From positions 1 to 16,333 of the forward strand of contig FR902166.1 in NCBI GenBank assembly GCA_000437855.1: a stretch of DNA of 16,333 nucleotides. The letters are read 5' to 3'. Shown here one piece after another: positions 14,273 to 16,333 of this stretch; position 1 is the stretch's first letter, and each line of letters begins with the position of its first letter. The notes beneath the pieces are model-generated. The model searched no databases. It saw only the letters and a list, made by a program, of their open reading frames with translations, and had not been told where the DNA came from. The DNA is from Clostridium sp. CAG:567 (lineage in GTDB: Bacteria; Bacillota; Clostridia; TANB77; CAG-508). A program made the translations under genes and the position numbers.

Positions 14273-14854
14273 ATGAAAATAATACTAGCATCAGCTTCAC
14301 CAAGAAGAAAAGAGTTATTAGGATATATCACAAAAAATTTTGAAGTGATTGTAAGCAATGCAGATGAAAGCTTTAAAGAAGGCTTAACAATTCAGGAACA
14401 ATCAAAAAGAATAGCTTATTTAAAAGCAAAAGAAGTATTTGATAAAACTACAGGAGACAGAATTGTAATAGGTTCAGATACTTTAGTATTAAAAAATGGT
14501 AAACATTATGGAAAGCCAAAAGACAAACAAGAAGCTTTTAAAATGATTTCAGAATTACAAAATGATGTACATGAAGTTATTACAAGTTTGTGTGTAATAA
14601 TTGAAAAAGATGGTAAACAAGATGTTATTACAGATTATGATATAACAAGAGTATATTTATCTAAAATAGATGAGAAAGAAATAAACGAGTGGATTGAATC
14701 AGGAGAAGCAATGGATAAAGCAGGAGCTTATGCAATACAAGGACAATTTTCCAAGTTTATAGTTAAATTTGAAGGAAGTTATAATTCAGTTGTTGGGCTA
14801 CCAGTACAGAAGTTGTATCAAATTATAAAAAAATATATAAAAGTTGAAAAATAA
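14273..14854 (+). CDS. maf: Maf-type nucleoside triphosphate pyrophosphatase (dTTP/UTP class)
   Basis: A cytoplasmic enzyme that hydrolyses dTTP, UTP and some modified nucleotides to monophosphates, cleaning the nucleotide pool. It has been linked to septum control in Bacillus. Family signatures: SASPRRKELL (7-16), the catalytic Asp region IGSDTLV with D69, GKPKDKQEAFKMI, EWIESGEAMDKAGAYAIQG, and GSYNSVVGLPV. The last two fit the YhdE-like dTTP/UTP class. At 193 residues it is normal length. AAAGGAG lies 10 bases before the ATG. It follows the pheST terminator and has its own promoter. Confidence 0.95.
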   Translation: MKIILASASPRRKELLGYITKNFEVIVSNADESFKEGLTIQEQSKRIAYLKAKEVFDKTTGDRIVIGSDTLVLKNGKHYGKPKDKQEAFKMISELQNDVHEVITSLCVIIEKDGKQDVITDYDITRVYLSKIDEKEINEWIESGEAMDKAGAYAIQGQFSKFIVKFEGSYNSVVGLPVQKLYQIIKKYIKVEK

Positions 14855-14908
14855 TTAGAATAATTCTTTTCCAACTAAATCTAACATTCAATGGAGGAAT
14901 GAAAAAAA

Positions 14909-16297
14909 GTGGAAATACCAATAAAAAAAAATGAAGAATATATTGTAGATATTATAGATAACGGATATGAAGGAGAAGGCATAGCTAAAATAAATGACTA
15001 TATAATATTTATACCACAAGCAATAAAAGGTGAAAAATGTAAAATACTAATATTAAAAACTACTGCATCTCATGGATTTGGTAAAATATTAGAGATATTA
15101 CAAACCGCTTCAAGCAGAGAAAAAGTAGATTGTAGCACATATACAAGATGTGGAGGATGCAATTTAAGACATATAAATTATCAAACAACATTAAAGATGA
15201 AGCAAGAAGTAGTTCAAAATTTAGTAAACAAAACATTAAAACAAAAAATTGGAGTACAAAATACAATAGGAATGAAAAATCCATACAACTATAGAAACAA
15301 AGCCCAATACCCATTAGGCTATACAAAGAATGGAGAAGTAGTCACAGGAATATTTGCAGCTAGAACACATGAAGTAATTCCAATGAAAGAATGTAAAATT
15401 CAAAGCCATATATCAGAACAAATTGCAACAACAATTGTAGAATTCTTAAATCAAAACAAAATATCTGTATATAATGAAAAGACAGGAAAAGGTTTGTTTA
15501 GACATATTGTAATAAAAGTTGGCGTAAAAACTAAAGAGATAATGTGCGTATTAGTTATAAATGGAGAAAATATACCAAAAGAAAAAGAACTAGTAGAATG
15601 TATAATAGATGGTTTAAAACAAAGTGAATTCAAACTAAAAACAGTTGTAAAAAATATAAACACTAAAAATACAAATGTAATACTAGGAAATAAAAATATT
15701 ACTATATATGGTGATGGCTATATTTATGACAAACTAGGAGACTATACATTTAAAATTTCACCAATGTCATTTTATCAAACCAACCCTGTGCAAACAGGGG
15801 TTTTATACAATAAAGCAATTGAAGGAGCAAACTTAAAAGCAGATGACATTTTACTTGATCTATATTGTGGAATAGGAACAATAGGAATATATGCTTCAAA
15901 GTTTGTAAAAAGGGTATATGGAATTGAAATTGTAGAACAAGCAATAGAAGATGCAAAAGAAAATGCAAAAATAAATAATATAGAAAATATAGAATTTACT
16001 TGTGGAGATGTAGAAAAAGTTTTGGAAAACTTATTACATGAAAAACATATAACTCCAAATGTTGTATTTGTAGATCCACCAAGAAGAGGCTTAGATGATA
16101 CCACAATAAATAACATATTAAAATTAAGCCCAGAAAAATTAGTATATATAAGTTGCAATCCAGCAACAATGGTAAGAGATTTATCAAAGATAGAAGAAAA
16201 ATACAACATAAAAGAAATACAACCAGTAGATATGTTTCCTTTCACGTCGCATATTGAGTGTGTTTCAGTACTACATCGAAAAAGCTTTGAAAAATAA
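14909..16297 (+). CDS. rlmD: RlmD-type 23S rRNA (uracil-5-)-methyltransferase
   Basis: Uses S-adenosylmethionine to methylate C5 of uracil in 23S rRNA (U1939 in RlmD; the Bacillus homologue also modifies U747). An N-terminal TRAM RNA-binding domain covers about residues 1-60. Iron-sulfur ligands are C75, C81 and C84 (CxxxxxCGGC) plus C162 in MKEC. The SAM site is LDLYCGIGTIGIYA, followed by VDPPRRGLD and the catalytic Cys in YISCNPATMVRDL (C416). The length of 462 is normal. Start is GTG 14909, with GGAGGA 10 bases upstream; the nearby ATG 14899 is out of frame. It lies 54 bases after maf with no terminator between, so it may be co-transcribed. Which uracil it targets cannot be told from sequence. 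Confidence 0.93.
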   Translation: MEIPIKKNEEYIVDIIDNGYEGEGIAKINDYIIFIPQAIKGEKCKILILKTTASHGFGKILEILQTASSREKVDCSTYTRCGGCNLRHINYQTTLKMKQEVVQNLVNKTLKQKIGVQNTIGMKNPYNYRNKAQYPLGYTKNGEVVTGIFAARTHEVIPMKECKIQSHISEQIATTIVEFLNQNKISVYNEKTGKGLFRHIVIKVGVKTKEIMCVLVINGENIPKEKELVECIIDGLKQSEFKLKTVVKNINTKNTNVILGNKNITIYGDGYIYDKLGDYTFKISPMSFYQTNPVQTGVLYNKAIEGANLKADDILLDLYCGIGTIGIYASKFVKRVYGIEIVEQAIEDAKENAKINNIENIEFTCGDVEKVLENLLHEKHITPNVVFVDPPRRGLDDTTINNILKLSPEKLVYISCNPATMVRDLSKIEEKYNIKEIQPVDMFPFTSHIECVSVLHRKSFEK

Positions 16298-16310
16298 AGC
16301 TTTTTGTTTT
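16279..16310 (+). terminator. Terminator overlapping the end of rlmD
   Basis: AAAAAGCTTT (16279-16288) pairs with AAAGCTTTTT (16296-16305), followed by GTTTTT. The left arm lies in the last codons of the gene and the stop codon is in and beside the loop. Confidence 0.85.
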
Positions 16311-16333
16311 TAGACGAAACTAAAAAGGTGATA

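Noticed and set aside
1..16333. CRISPR array, prophage, integrase, transposase, or tRNA/rRNA genes
   Set aside because: No regularly spaced repeats, phage or transposase motifs, or tRNA cloverleafs were found on either strand by eye.

Overview
The window is very AT-rich, and every gene I can support reads on the plus strand. Strong AGGAGG-type ribosome sites, U-tract terminators, a T-box leader, a PerR-type regulator and many anaerobe oxygen-defence proteins (rubrerythrin, desulfoferrodoxin, FprA, rubredoxin) point to a strictly anaerobic low-GC Firmicute of the class Clostridia. I cannot name a genus from the sequence alone.

Layout. 1-158 is the end of an unrecognised gene, followed by a terminator. 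239-333 is a 95-bp intergenic element with terminal inverted repeats whose right end carries a TTGACA box. 396-461 is a possible 21-codon leader ORF. 464-3071 is an MgtA-type P-type ATPase split by one extra base. 3240-3776 is a small membrane-protein gene broken by an in-frame TAG.

3826-9113 is an oxidative-stress island: rubrerythrin 1, desulfoferrodoxin (superoxide reductase), an FprA flavodiiron protein broken by a 4-bp tandem duplication, and a short rubredoxin ending at a terminator. A remnant of an AlbA_2-type regulator comes next. Then come perR, with a perfect operator-like palindrome in its leader, rubrerythrin 2, and a rubredoxin fused to an FMN-binding glutamate-synthase domain.

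9140-9923 holds a leader with a promoter and terminator, then a three-repeat zinc-ribbon protein. 10000-10107 looks like an unassigned structured small RNA. 10326-14105 is the pheS-pheT operon under a phenylalanine T-box. 14238-16310 holds maf and an RlmD-type rRNA methyltransferase, each probably with its own start or stop signals.

How the genes fit together. Superoxide reductase makes peroxide, rubrerythrins remove peroxide, FprA would reduce oxygen to water, and rubredoxins feed electrons to them. PerR is the likely peroxide-sensing repressor. In this sequence the FprA branch appears broken, as does the Mg2+ ATPase. Each of these two breaks is undone by a single small edit, so they are either very recent mutations or assembly errors. 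The most interesting points are the rubredoxin-glutamate synthase fusion next to perR-rbr, the PerR-box-like palindrome, the promoter formed at the edge of the 95-bp element, the orphan structured RNA, and the cluster of freshly broken genes.
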